DNA of 64,000 nt from Uloborus plumipes (taxonomy: Eukaryota; Arthropoda; Arachnida; Araneae; Uloboridae): positions 1-64,000 of the forward strand of contig JAXGGA010005152.1 of NCBI GenBank assembly GCA_038373865.1, read 5' to 3'. Under the pieces are notes generated by a model. It had not been told where the DNA came from. It saw only the letters and a program-made list of their open reading frames with translations, and did not search any database. Each line of letters opens with the position of its first letter. Position 1 is the first letter of the stretch. The position numbers and the translations under genes were made by a program. Shown here piece by piece: positions 12,216 to 21,863 of this stretch.

Positions 12216-12866
12216 CATGGTGTCCACTCCAATCGTGGACCAATAGCTAATTTCTAAACCGTTAGAGATAAGCATATAGTTTATTTAGGAAAAAATCTCC
12301 AAATTTCGAAAGGAATTTTGGGTCTATTCAATGTTTTTCAAAAAATCAAATTTTGAAAGAGTTACGAAATTTAAATTTTTATACAGCCCCCCAGTCCTAT
12401 CAATCATGTTTAGTAAAACGTTCTTGACACTGTAACGTTTAAAACTAAAAAAAAATCACTCTTCTACCACAAAAATTGACCGAGTTATGACGTTTTGAAA
12501 AATCAAGATTTTGAAGGATTTCGCATACGGTCCCTTAAGTGATCTCTCGATGACGTCATGAAAAAATGCAAAATCTTGATTTTTCAAAACGTCATAACTC
12601 GGTCAATTTTTGTGGTAGAGGAGTGATTTTTTTTTAGTTTTAAACGTTACAGTGTCAAGAATGTTTTACTAAATATGATTGATAGGACTGGGGGGCTGTA
12701 TAAAAATTTAACTTTCGTAACTCTTTCAAAATTTGATTTTTTGAAAAACATTGAGTAGACCCAAAATTCCTTTCATAATTTGGAGATTTTTTCCTAAATA
12801 AACTATATGCGTATCTCTAACGGTTTAGAAATTAGCTATTGGTCCACGATTGGAGTGGACACCCTG
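12216..12866. mobile_element. 651-bp hairpin MITE with mariner-like ends
   Basis: The whole element is one long inverted repeat. The left arm (12,216 to about 12,514) pairs with the right arm (about 12,563-12,866) over roughly 300 bp with few mismatches, around a short centre containing GATGACGTCATG. The outer end is CAGGGTGTCCACTCC at the right (CATGGTGTCCACTCC at the left), flanked by TA (12,214-12,215 and 12,867-12,868). TA targets and CAGGG-type ends fit non-autonomous Tc1/mariner elements. It encodes nothing. The transposon starting 20 bp to the right has similar termini (CAGGGTGGTCC). Confidence 0.85.
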
Positions 12867-12886
12867 TATATATATATATATATATA

Positions 12887-14386
12887 CAGGGTGGTCCTAA
12901 ACTCATGGTACAAACTTTTAGGGTAGGTCAAGGGCATTGTAACAATGACTTTTTGTATAGGAATGTATAGTCGCAAGTGACGTGGTGAGGCGTAAACAGG
13001 GGAAATGACAGCCGAAAGGAAAAACAAAGATTTTATTCAAAGCGTTGTTGACAATTGTCATATTTACATTAAGTGTTCAAAATTGCGTCCACCAGTAGCG
13101 ATACATGCTTGACAGCGTCGGTGGAGCGATTGGCGTACACGTTCAAAGATGCCTGGCATTTCACGCACACTTGCAGCAGCTACAGATATGCGAGCGACGA
13201 GATCCTCATCTGAGTCAACTGGAGTCTCATAAACAAGATTCTTTAAATGTCCCCAGAAAAAGTAATCGAGGCTCGATAAATCGGGAGATCGGGGCGGCCA
13301 AGGGACTGGTCCACCACGCCCAATCCATTGAGCACCAAACGTGGTATTCAGATAATTCCGAACATTAATGCTGAAGTGTGCTGGCGCCCCATCGTGCTGA
13401 AACCACATGCGGTTACGAATGGCGATCGGAACATCATGCAGCAGTTGTGGTAACACTTCCTTCAGAAAAATAAGATAGCTTTCGCCACTTAGTCGCGTGG
13501 GTAGCAAGTATGGGCCAATCAAAAAGTCGTGCACAATACCAGCCCACACATTAATACAGAAACGTTGTTGAAACGCATGTGGACGCGTTGCATGTGGATT
13601 ATCGGTTGCCCACACATGGGAATTGTGCGCATTAAAGACACCCTCGCGTGAAAATGTGGCTTCATCTGTAAATAGCACATGATCTACGAAATCCGGCTGC
13701 AATGCGCATTTCTGCATCATCCACTGGCAGAAGTTCACGCGGAGAGGATAATCTGCGGGATTCAATGCTTGTACTTTCTGAAAATGGAAGGGGTGTAAGC
13801 GATTTTCGCTTAACACTCTGCCTACAGTCTGATGACTCACACCTACGTTATGTGCAACAGTTCTTGTGCTTGACTCTGGTCTATCAGCCACAATGTTCAA
13901 GATGGTTTCTTCCAGCCTTGGAGTGCGTACAGCTCTTAATCGACCAGTGTCATGTCTGTTGACGCCGAAGCCACCTGTTTCACAAAGTTGACGATGCAAC
14001 CGTTGAAAAATTCTGTGATCCGGCATTCGGCGATCAGGATACTCCTCGCGATACATTCGTAACGCAGCTCTGCCGTTACCATTTGCACGACCGTACATGT
14101 AATGCATGTCTGCTTTTTCTGAATTCGTGAAGTCACCCATCTTCTACGGCAGCACAATTGAGAATGGCGCTTTTCCTCATTGCGATGCATCATATTCAAC
14201 AGCGGCTGGACATCTACTGCCCTCTACTGGCAATGATACCAACTGATCCCTCCATTTTTCTTTCCTTTTATTTCTCTTGTTTACGACTCACCGCGTCACT
14301 TGCGACTATACATTCCTATACAAAAAGTCATTGTTACAATGCCCTTGACCTACCCTAAAAGTTTGTACCATGAGTTTAGGACCACC

Positions 14387-14389
<3 letters not shown>
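12887..14389 (-). mobile_element. Complete DD41D mariner-type transposon
   Basis: A 1,503-bp element with terminal inverted repeats of about 110 bp (12,887-12,997 and about 14,279-14,389) that begin CAGGGTGGTCCTAAAC and match almost perfectly. TA flanks both ends (12,885-12,886 and 14,390-14,391), and it sits inside a TA microsatellite. One uninterrupted transposase gene fills the centre on the minus strand. Terminal repeats, target site and gene are all intact, so it looks recently inserted. Confidence 0.93.
13064..14140 (-). CDS. Tc1/mariner-superfamily transposase, DD41D type
   Basis: A 358-residue protein that cuts and pastes the surrounding element by binding its terminal repeats and cleaving at TA. 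It starts at an ATG (MGDFTNSEK), about 140 bp inside the inner edge of the right terminal repeat. The N-terminal third holds helix-turn-helix DNA-binding regions (one near VAHNVGVSHQTVGRVL). The catalytic core shows the acidic triad: LFTDEATF, then WFQHDGAPAHF, then SPDLSSLDYFFWG. There are 41 residues between the second and third aspartates, counted to the D of SSLD. That assigns it to the DD41D group (rosa-like in my recollection), not the classic D34D mariners. Length is normal for the family (about 340-360), with no stop or frameshift, so activity is possible but unproven. Confidence 0.93.
   Translation of the reverse strand: MGDFTNSEKADMHYMYGRANGNGRAALRMYREEYPDRRMPDHRIFQRLHRQLCETGGFGVNRHDTGRLRAVRTPRLEETILNIVADRPESSTRTVAHNVGVSHQTVGRVLSENRLHPFHFQKVQALNPADYPLRVNFCQWMMQKCALQPDFVDHVLFTDEATFSREGVFNAHNSHVWATDNPHATRPHAFQQRFCINVWAGIVHDFLIGPYLLPTRLSGESYLIFLKEVLPQLLHDVPIAIRNRMWFQHDGAPAHFSINVRNYLNTTFGAQWIGRGGPVPWPPRSPDLSSLDYFFWGHLKNLVYETPVDSDEDLVARISVAAASVREMPGIFERVRQSLHRRCQACIATGGRNFEHLM

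Positions 14390-14450
<61 letters not shown>
14390..14450. repeat. TA microsatellite
   Basis: About 30 TA repeats directly beside the right end of the mariner element. The same type of repeat occupies the gap on its left side, so the transposon inserted into a TA tract. Confidence 0.95.
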
Positions 14451-14452
<2 letters not shown>

Positions 14453-14940
14453 GTGAAATGTGAAAATAAGATATTCTACATTCAATCAGCGCATAATTGC
14501 AGCTAGAGCATTAAATGCATTCTACATATTTAGGTGTTTTTATATGAGGTCCGCCCTCGGGCGTGCACGAAGTCAGTGTAAATAACAACAATTAAAAAAT
14601 ATTTGAAAAACGTCTAGAAAAAGTTTTGAAAAAACGTTAAAGATTCAAAATGCAATACGACAATTTTTCATAAACAACTAGAATTTCAAAAAATATCTGG
14701 GTAAGTTACTGCTTCGTCTACGGAGAGCGGGAGCAGTTGGTGAAAATAATAATTTGCAGGTTTCTGAAGAGGTCAGCTGCACACGAGTTAGCATAACAAG
14801 AAAGGATTTTAAGTTTCTTTCTTTCTTTCTCTTTCTTATTGAGGCCTTTGCTACGAAGACGGCTTTGCCTCCAATAGTCCACTAGAATAAAGAGTTCAGC
14901 TTCACAAAACAGCAACAAGCAAGAGGAGACATTAGAAACA

Positions 14941-15250
14941 ACCACAATTTAACAGGCAGCGGTAACCAACCCGAACCGCACGACAAGAAAAAACCACACC
15001 ATAAAACAGGAAAGAAACAAGAGGAGTACAACCAATAGATTCCCTGGGCAAGTTCCTAAGCCTCACAGACAACCAGTAAGAAAAGAAGTTAGAATCTACC
15101 ACAATGCAATAAGAAGCGACAGATAGCCCGAACCGAATGAAAGGAAGAATTATCACACCAAAGCACAGAGCAAAAAGAAAGAGGGGTACAACCAATAGAT
15201 TCCCTGAGCAAGTCCCTATGCCTCTCAAACAAATGACAAGACAACAAGAA
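14941..15250 (-). repeat. Tandem duplication at the LINE 3' end
   Basis: Two imperfect copies of a block of about 150 bp, offset by 160 bp. The phrase TACAACCAATAGATTCCCTG starts at 15,027 and again at 15,187. The duplication covers the 3' UTR and the last codons of ORF2, so the C-terminal residues LLRESIGCTP recur in another frame downstream. Confidence 0.75.
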
Positions 15251-18200
15251 GTGATCCACCGAGTCCTTAACACCGCAGTTGGTACACAAAGGGGAGGAAG
15301 TTCTGTTGATTTTGAATAAGTTCTCGTTAGTTAGTAGAGTTCTTGTTCTCAGTTTAGAGAACACCACATCCCAATATCTGTTTTTTGTGAATAATCGATT
15401 ATCCTTGTTTATAGAAAGCAGATGAGGAAATTTAGTTGCATACTTAGAATTACTCCAATTTGTAAAATTTTCCTCAAAGGCGGATTTCTTCACCTTGTTA
15501 ATGATGTCGTTGCTGGAGACCCAGTGCAGGATAAGATTCTTAGAGTGGCCTCGGTTAGCTAACTCGTCAGCCTTTTCATTTTCGCTGATTCCTACGTGGG
15601 CAGGAGTCCAGACTAAACTACATTCAGTCTCTGCACTAGTAAGTTCCACTAGTGCTTTGTGGATCATAAGTGAGATTCGAGGTGACTTATCATTGAGATC
15701 CTTAAGTGAGTTGAGGACCGACAGGCTATCCGTTAATATGATATTCTTCTTCTTGTTTTTACACAACCTTACAATTGATAACCAGATGGCTAAACCTTCC
15801 GCGGTAAAAATAGAATTTATTGAGGCCACCCTTCCGCAAATTTCTTCTCCCGTTGTGATGTTTGTGATCCCAATTGCGTTAGTACACTCCTTCTTTGAAG
15901 CGTCGGTCGCAATAATATGGCTCTCATTCCATAAGTCTCCTTTACATTTTAAAAACGATTGAATAATAATATGTGGAGGTAGATTTTTGTTCTGGAAGGG
16001 CAGGTCATGTATGAAGATTTGGTAGTTATGGCTAGGACGAGACGGGCTGTAGAAAGGGATCAGTTGGCTAGGGAACACATTGAACTTTGATAAAAGATTT
16101 TTGCAAGACTCTGCCAGAGGCCACTGGTGATTCCTAGCCGGGAGATTTTCGATGGAGGAGGATGACAACATCTTCGCAATGGGCGAATGATCTCTGAGAC
16201 TTATGTGTCTGATGTAGAAGATCTTAGCAAGCATACGATGTCTTAATTGGATTGACATTTCTCCTGCTTCCATAAGTAGGATTGGAATGGGAGTGAATGA
16301 CGGGAGTCCGGTTGCTACTCTGAGATAATTATGAAAAACTGTGTCGAGGATTCTCTTGCTTGAGTTCGAGGAGGAAACAAAAACATGGCTACCAAAATCC
16401 AGTTTGCTACGTATACACATTTTCCCCAGTTTCAAGAGGTGGGCAGATCTTGCGCCCCATTTACGTGAAGAAATGAGCTTAAAAACGTTAATGTAGTTTA
16501 AGGTTTTCCTGCTGATGTATTTAAAATGATCATGAAATGTTAAATTTTTGGAGAAGTAGATTCCCAGAATTTTGAGATTGTCGACCCATGGAATGTCAAT
16601 GTTGTTAATTTTCAGGCTAATTGTGGGTTGCTTTTTTTTTTTTGAGAAATTAATCGAGGCGCTTTTTTGGGGGACAATCTTCATATGCCAATTATTACAC
16701 CATCTCTGCAATTGATTGAGAGCATTTTGAAGACGTGATAAGACAATTTCCAAGTCCGGCCCTGAACAGTATATAAAAATGTCGTCCGCAAAGGTAACGT
16801 ACTTTACATTAATTGGTATATTTTCTCCAATGTCGTGAATATAGATTTGAAATAACAGTGGACTAAGCACGGCGCCCTGGGGGACCCCTCTTGTTTGGGA
16901 TCTTTCACAAGAAAATGTATTTCTCCACTTTACCTTAAACTTTCTATCAGTGAGGAAATTAAAGAGCCATAGCGCAGCATTGCCACCTATTCCCATTTTC
17001 AGAATTTTAAACATAAGGCCATCAATCCAGACCAGATCATAGGCCGCTTGGAGGTCAAGGGAAATGCCAATGTAGAAATCTCTCCTAGCTCTAGCTTCGC
17101 AAATACTATGATGGACTTGGGCTTGGACCACATCGCAGCCTCTAAAAGGTAGAAAGCCGCAATGATTGTTAGGAAAATTGGAGAAGTTGTTTAGTTTTTT
17201 CAACATTCTAGACAGGATCATGCGTTCGACGGTCTTAATGATGACAGAGGTAAGAGCAATTGGTCTGTAAGAAGAGATGTCCTCATGAGGCTTCCCCTTT
17301 TTGATCAAAGGGAGGATAGTGGAACTTTTCCAATTGACCGGAATATCCCCAGTGCTCCAACTGGTGTTGATTTCGTTAAGGAAAAGGCCAAGATACTCCT
17401 TATTCAGAAGTTTCAGGGCTTTGGACGGAATACCGTCCGGACCAGGGGCGGTGTTGCGGGCTTTACTTAGGGCGGTTTGTAATTCATCAATGGTGAAAGG
17501 ATCGTTGATATTCCCATTAGTTTCCGTGCTAAAGTCCAAAGGAATGCCCATTTTTACCGGGGGTTTTTGCAGAAAAATAGCAAAGGCATTGGCTTGAGCG
17601 GTGGGAGTAATGAGTTCGTTGTTACCGATTTTAATGATATAATGAGAGTTGATACTATCAGTTGATCTATTCTGCAAGGCTTTTAGAATTTTGAAGATGT
17701 TGTTATTTTTGAAGGAGTCATCGCAGGTTTTATTCCAGTAGGCTCTCTTGTAAAATAGACAAGTTTGCCTCAATTTTGCAGCAATTTTCTTGTAGATAAT
17801 CCATTTTTCTCTCGAGAGAGAATTCTTAGCCTTCCTTAGGGCCTTCCTTTTTTGACCCACCAGCAAACGACATTCAGAGTTCCACCAAGGAGGGTCCCCT
17901 GGAGGGTTCATCTTAATGGTTTTTCTGCTCCTCTGGATGGAGTCGGAGATGACGTTTTGAAAATGAAACTTGTTATTGGGAGAAATGTTATGAAATTTCC
18001 CTTCGATGTCTTCCTGATAAGATCGCCAGCAAGTAGTTGTGAGTGGGGTTGCTTGAGTAATTTTAGTATTAAATGTAACCCGTATCGGGTGGTGGTCACT
18101 GTCAAATAAATCTGGATGTACAAAGACATTGCTTTTTGAAAACAGGTCGTCTGAGCAGAGAGTCAGGTCAAGAAGAGATGGTGAGTTACCGATAGATCTG

Positions 18201-18718
18201 TGGGTGGGGATGTGGGTGTTGAGGATACAGATCTTATTGTCCATGATCCAGTCAAGGACTTTATTTGCGTCCGTCGAGTTGAAGGTGCTCCCCAGCGCCA
18301 TATGGTGGATATTGAAGTCACCGAAAATGAAGAACGGAGGGATTAGGTAGTTCTGGAAGTTTCCAAGCCAGTTGTCGTCCCATTTTCCTTTGGGAGAATA
18401 AATATTAAAAATACGAAGAATTTTGCTGTTAGGGAGATGAATTTTAATGCCCATGATTTCGATATCAGTAACAGGAAGATTGAAAACGATTCGTTTGACA
18501 GGAAAAGCATTGTCGATAGCGATAAGCAGTCCGCCTCCTTGGTGGTGCTGCCTGTCGCAGCGAAAGATATTTTTATGCGGGATAGAGAAACTTTTGTTCT
18601 CCTTTAAAAACGTTTCCTGGCATGCCAAGACTGCGGCATTTTTAAAAAAACCATTAGTAAGCCAGGCACCCTTGTTAAGAACGCTCCTAGCGTTCCATTG
18701 GACAAAATAAAAAGACAT
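15089..18718 (-). CDS. LINE ORF2: endonuclease, reverse transcriptase, RNase H
   Basis: An open frame of 1,239 codons runs from an ATG at 18,808. I place the start at the internal ATG at 18,718 (MSFYFVQWNARSVLNKG), because the endonuclease fold begins right there and the upstream part overlaps ORF1. Counting from 18,808: APE endonuclease (WNARS near 38, CQETF near 64, GDFNIHH near 165, SDHHPI near 237). Then reverse transcriptase with GVPQGAVLSP and the active-site FADD near 674. Then RNase H (ATDASKK near 973, LTDSLSVLNSL, WTPAHVGISENEKADELAN). A cysteine-histidine motif (CTNCGVKDSVDHFLLSC) lies near the C-terminus. It nicks target DNA and copies the RNA in place. All catalytic motifs are present and no stop interrupts it. 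Confidence 0.93.
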   Translation of the reverse strand: MSFYFVQWNARSVLNKGAWLTNGFFKNAAVLACQETFLKENKSFSIPHKNIFRCDRQHHQGGGLLIAIDNAFPVKRIVFNLPVTDIEIMGIKIHLPNSKILRIFNIYSPKGKWDDNWLGNFQNYLIPPFFIFGDFNIHHMALGSTFNSTDANKVLDWIMDNKICILNTHIPTHRSIGNSPSLLDLTLCSDDLFSKSNVFVHPDLFDSDHHPIRVTFNTKITQATPLTTTCWRSYQEDIEGKFHNISPNNKFHFQNVISDSIQRSRKTIKMNPPGDPPWWNSECRLLVGQKRKALRKAKNSLSREKWIIYKKIAAKLRQTCLFYKRAYWNKTCDDSFKNNNIFKILKALQNRSTDSINSHYIIKIGNNELITPTAQANAFAIFLQKPPVKMGIPLDFSTETNGNINDPFTIDELQTALSKARNTAPGPDGIPSKALKLLNKEYLGLFLNEINTSWSTGDIPVNWKSSTILPLIKKGKPHEDISSYRPIALTSVIIKTVERMILSRMLKKLNNFSNFPNNHCGFLPFRGCDVVQAQVHHSICEARARRDFYIGISLDLQAAYDLVWIDGLMFKILKMGIGGNAALWLFNFLTDRKFKVKWRNTFSCERSQTRGVPQGAVLSPLLFQIYIHDIGENIPINVKYVTFADDIFIYCSGPDLEIVLSRLQNALNQLQRWCNNWHMKIVPQKSASINFSKKKKQPTISLKINNIDIPWVDNLKILGIYFSKNLTFHDHFKYISRKTLNYINVFKLISSRKWGARSAHLLKLGKMCIRSKLDFGSHVFVSSSNSSKRILDTVFHNYLRVATGLPSFTPIPILLMEAGEMSIQLRHRMLAKIFYIRHISLRDHSPIAKMLSSSSIENLPARNHQWPLAESCKNLLSKFNVFPSQLIPFYSPSRPSHNYQIFIHDLPFQNKNLPPHIIIQSFLKCKGDLWNESHIIATDASKKECTNAIGITNITTGEEICGRVASINSIFTAEGLAIWLSIVRLCKNKKKNIILTDSLSVLNSLKDLNDKSPRISLMIHKALVELTSAETECSLVWTPAHVGISENEKADELANRGHSKNLILHWVSSNDIINKVKKSAFEENFTNWSNSKYATKFPHLLSINKDNRLFTKNRYWDVVFSKLRTRTLLTNENLFKINRTSSPLCTNCGVKDSVDHFLLSCHLFERHRDLLRESIGCTPLSFCSVLWCDNSSFHSVRAICRFLLHCGRF

Positions 18719-18773
18719 GAAGAAAAAGACGACCGACGAAAGAAAGACCACAAGGGCCTGGCACGCCCGAGGG

Positions 18774-20027
18774 CTAACCATTAGGCAGGATAGTCGAAGG
18801 AGCGTCATTATTCAGCAAGGAACCGGAAAGACAGGGGAAAGGCCCCAGTGGGATCTCCACATCAGGGGTCTTATCCTTGATCTTAGCTTTTTTTTTTTTG
18901 GGGTCAGTTTCCGACCCTTGGTTAGCTTCGAGTTTGCGTCCGAGGACTTCCATAGAATTTTGCATGATGTGAGACACGTTCTCAAGTACACTTTGGTGTA
19001 GCTGTTGGAGAGATTTTTCTAACAGTTCTTTGAATATCATAATAGTATTCTGCTGTGCCTCGGCGATTTTTTTCTCGCAGACAGTGACAACTTGCTGCAT
19101 TGCAGCGTTTAATTCATCACGGGAAATATTGTTGGGAAGACCTGCCTTAGTGATTTCAGCATAACTTGTCGGCTTCTGACTCCTAAAACGTCTTCTGGCT
19201 TCCGCCAACGTCAGTTGATTATCTGATTTAAACCGGAGGATGTTCTCTTCATTGATTCTTGATGGACATTGATTATAGTTTGCTGGGTGGTCCCCGTTGC
19301 AGTTACAACAAAGCGGCGGATTCGTGCATGGTTCCGCAGTGTGATTTTGTCCACAGTTCATGCATTTGATAGCCTCTTTGCATTTTTTGGAGGCGTGGTT
19401 AAATGCCTTACACGTAGTGCACTGACGAGGACGATCATAAAAGAGTTTGATTCCATGTCTTGTCAGCCATATATTAACAAATTTGGGAACATTCTTCCCG
19501 TATGCGCAAACCAATATACTCTCAGTAGGGGATTTCCCCAGACTACCCTTTGCCGCGAATCTTCTAGCTTCTGCGACCCTAATATTATTTCCGGCTTCTA
19601 ACTCCTCAACAAGATCAGATAATGTAATTGTGGTATCGATGTTTCTAAGTAGAAATTTGAAAGAATAATTTTCTATGTGTATTTCACTTTTAACTTTAGT
19701 ATCCACCAGCTGGTCTAATTTGGCGAGTTTAATTGCGTTATCAACTTTGCATGTCTCAACAAATAGTTGATTACTTCGGGTAAAATTAATTGTAGTGCTA
19801 TCTTCCTTGTCAGTAACCTGTTCGAGAATGTTCTTCTTTAACATTTTTGGTTTATTCCTGGGTAGACTGGCTTGGTCAACTGCCGTGAAAAAAATGGGGA
19901 ACGTACTTGTTCCATTTGCAGCAGCAAACTGAATGATTTTAGCGGTACTAACCTCCCGCGAAAAGACCAAAGAACCGCTTTCAACCCTGGGCTCTGTAGC
20001 CCCACCATCAATGTCCATCGACCCCAT
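18774..20027 (-). CDS. LINE ORF1: gag-like nucleic-acid-binding protein
   Basis: A 417-residue protein from an ATG at 20,027 (MGSMDIDGG). Its mark is a row of cysteine-histidine knuckles at about residues 200-256 (CTTCKAFNHASKKC, CMNCGQNHTAEPC, CCNCNGDHPANYNQC). These are typical of ORF1 in Jockey- and I-type LINEs, where the protein coats the element RNA. The C-terminal part after the knuckles is rich in Q, E and K and may form a coiled coil. A basic stretch (DPKKKKAKIKDK) lies near the end. The frame is intact. Its stop lies downstream of the first ATG of the ORF2 frame, but before the internal ATG that I take as the ORF2 start. Confidence 0.9.
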   Translation of the reverse strand: MGSMDIDGGATEPRVESGSLVFSREVSTAKIIQFAAANGTSTFPIFFTAVDQASLPRNKPKMLKKNILEQVTDKEDSTTINFTRSNQLFVETCKVDNAIKLAKLDQLVDTKVKSEIHIENYSFKFLLRNIDTTITLSDLVEELEAGNNIRVAEARRFAAKGSLGKSPTESILVCAYGKNVPKFVNIWLTRHGIKLFYDRPRQCTTCKAFNHASKKCKEAIKCMNCGQNHTAEPCTNPPLCCNCNGDHPANYNQCPSRINEENILRFKSDNQLTLAEARRRFRSQKPTSYAEITKAGLPNNISRDELNAAMQQVVTVCEKKIAEAQQNTIMIFKELLEKSLQQLHQSVLENVSHIMQNSMEVLGRKLEANQGSETDPKKKKAKIKDKTPDVEIPLGPFPCLSGSLLNNDAPSTILPNG

Positions 20028-20539
20028 GAGGCCGCCAACGGCACACCCAACTCAAGCGCAAAGATTCAAACCAAAGCCATGAAAGAGAAAAAGAGACTCA
20101 CCAAACACCACGAATCCTTCGCAGACCCCAACCACCAGCAAACAACGACCAAGGAAGACACCAGCAAACTCCGAGACGGAACCAGCGGATTCAACTAAAC
20201 AAATCCGGACAACGCCATTTTCCATTAGAACAGCAACAGGCAGTCCACTTGACAACGTCGAAACAAGACAGCGAAACTCACCAACCAACAGGAGGCCTCT
20301 CTGGGCTTCTAAATGGCGGCCGCACACACTTAAGCCTAACCAGCTCTCCTTCCAAAGGCTTAACCGGAATAGCTTGCTAACCTTAAAACATTCTTATCCA
20401 CAATACAACGAAACAACCTCGCGTTCAACAACAATTAAAGTAGCGACAAAGAAGCAAAAATAAAGACGATAATATTTAGAAAAAATCCGAAAACTTCAAA
20501 AATTTAACCACACCACATGCGACAACCGACCTTAAGACC
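20028..20539 (-). other. LINE 5' UTR
   Basis: About 510 bp between the ORF1 start and the exact 5' end of the LINE. In I-, Jockey- and related LINEs this region carries an internal promoter; none was resolved by eye. Short frames here do not look coding. Confidence 0.6.
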
Positions 20540-20959
20540 TTTAAGTTTTGAGAGGTCCAAAAGGACGAAAAAGTGAAATACTACTGCCAACTCATGAATA
20601 CAACCAACCCCCCCGCTCTGACCTGCAAATAAAAGAAAGACAGATCACTTACCCAGTATTAGAAAAAAGAAGCAACACCATTATTCGTATTCCTCTTGCT
20701 CAATCCTTTTCCGTACCAAGTCGATGCGGTTCGCAGAGCTCGCTTCCATGCAACACCTCCCTCAAAACGGGTTTAAGTACAGCATATCATCAGAGTTGAA
20801 AGGAAACCGTTGCCAAAACGTAGTTGTTTGGGTGAAAAAATTATCGATTCTGCCGAAAAGATTTATTAAACAAATTAAGGTAGTAAAAGATAAACTCTGC
20901 AGGATAGTTGTTTTGGTAATATAGACCAGCAATGAATTTGTAAACCTGTTTGTTAAAAT

Positions 20960-21120
20960 GTTTCTTATCGTTACATGTAACGATATATGTAACGATATAT
21001 GTAACGATATATGTAACGATATATGTAATAACGATATATGTATATAACGATATGTATATATGTATATACGATATGTATATAAATATGTATATAACGATAT
21101 ATGTAACATATATGTAACGA
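20960..21120. repeat. TGTAACGATATA repeat at the centre of the palindrome
   Basis: Tandem and inverted copies of a motif close to GTAACGATATAT form the loop between the two arms of the 1.57-kb palindrome. Frames running through it on both strands are artefacts of the symmetry. Confidence 0.8.
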
Positions 21121-21822
21121 TAAGAAACATTTTAACAAACAGGTTTACAAATTCATTGCTGGTCTATATTACCAAAACAACTATCCTGCAGAGTTTATCT
21201 TTTACTACCTTAATTTGTTTAATAAATCTTTTCGGCAGAATCGATAATTTTTTCACCCAAACAACTACGTTTTGGCAACGGTTTCCTTTCAACTCTGATG
21301 ATATGCTGTACTTAAACCCGTTTTGAGGGAGGTGTTGCATGGAAGCGAGCTCTGCGAACCGCATCGACTTGGTACGGAAAAGGATTGAGCAAGAGGAATA
21401 CGAATAATGGTGTTGCTTCTTTTTCCAATACTGGGTAAGTGATCTGTCTTTCTTTTATTTGCAGGTCAGAGCGGGGGGGTTGGTTGTATTCATGAGTTGG
21501 CAGTAGTATTTCACTTTTTCGTCCTTTTGGACCTCTCAAAACTTAAAATCCTTTCTTGTTATGCTAACTCGTGTGCAGCTGACCTCTTCAGAAACCTGCA
21601 AATTATTATTTTCACCAACTGCTCCCGCTCTCCGTAGACGAAGCAGTAACTTACCCAGATATTTTTTGAAATTCTAGTTGTTTATGAAAAATTGTCGTAT
21701 TGCATTTTGAATCTTTAACGTTTTTTCAAAACTTTTTCTAGACGTTTTTCAAATATTTTTTAATTGTTGTTATTTACACTGACTTCGTGCACGCCCGAGG
21801 GCGGACCTCATATAAAAACACC

Positions 21823-21824
<2 letters not shown>

Positions 21825-21862
<38 letters not shown>
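21825..21862. repeat. TA microsatellite
   Basis: A TA run directly outside the right end of the palindromic element. Confidence 0.9.

Positions 21863-21863
<1 letters not shown>

Larger units (their letters stand above)
14817..20539 (-). mobile_element. Full-length two-ORF LINE (I-group-like)
   Basis: A 5.7-kb non-LTR retrotransposon on the minus strand. A 9-bp TSD, tttaagttt, lies on both sides (14,808-14,816 and 20,540-20,548). The 3' end, at the left, finishes in a GAAA-type simple repeat, not poly(A). It has a 5' UTR of about 510 bp, ORF1 (gag-like) and ORF2 (endonuclease, reverse transcriptase, RNase H), both open, with ORF1 and the longest ORF2 frame overlapping slightly. The host sequence is known from the mirror arm of the palindrome, so both ends are exact. 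The combination of APE endonuclease, RT and RNase H points to the I group in the broad sense. Confidence 0.93.
14533..21822. mobile_element. 1.57-kb palindromic DNA element, split by a LINE
   Basis: The left end (GGTGTTTTTATATGAGG) is repeated inverted at the right, and the arms continue inward. The left arm is 14,533-14,816 plus 20,549 to about 20,985; the right arm is about 21,118-21,822. They are nearly identical, with isolated single-base and short indel differences. TA flanks both ends (14,531-14,532 and 21,823-21,824). Removing the LINE and one TSD copy leaves about 1.57 kb, with each arm about 720 bp around a TGTAACGATATA repeat loop. The right arm still shows the uninterrupted version of the LINE insertion site. 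No transposase is present. It is a large hairpin MITE, probably TA-targeting. Confidence 0.85.

Noticed and set aside
15495..18710. Several plus-strand frames up to 155 codons
   Set aside because: They lie antisense to the intact LINE ORF2 and are shadows of its coding sequence.
20762..21326. Two 'genes' of 122 and 88 codons near the palindrome centre
   Set aside because: They are mirror readings of the same palindrome arm and its simple-repeat loop.
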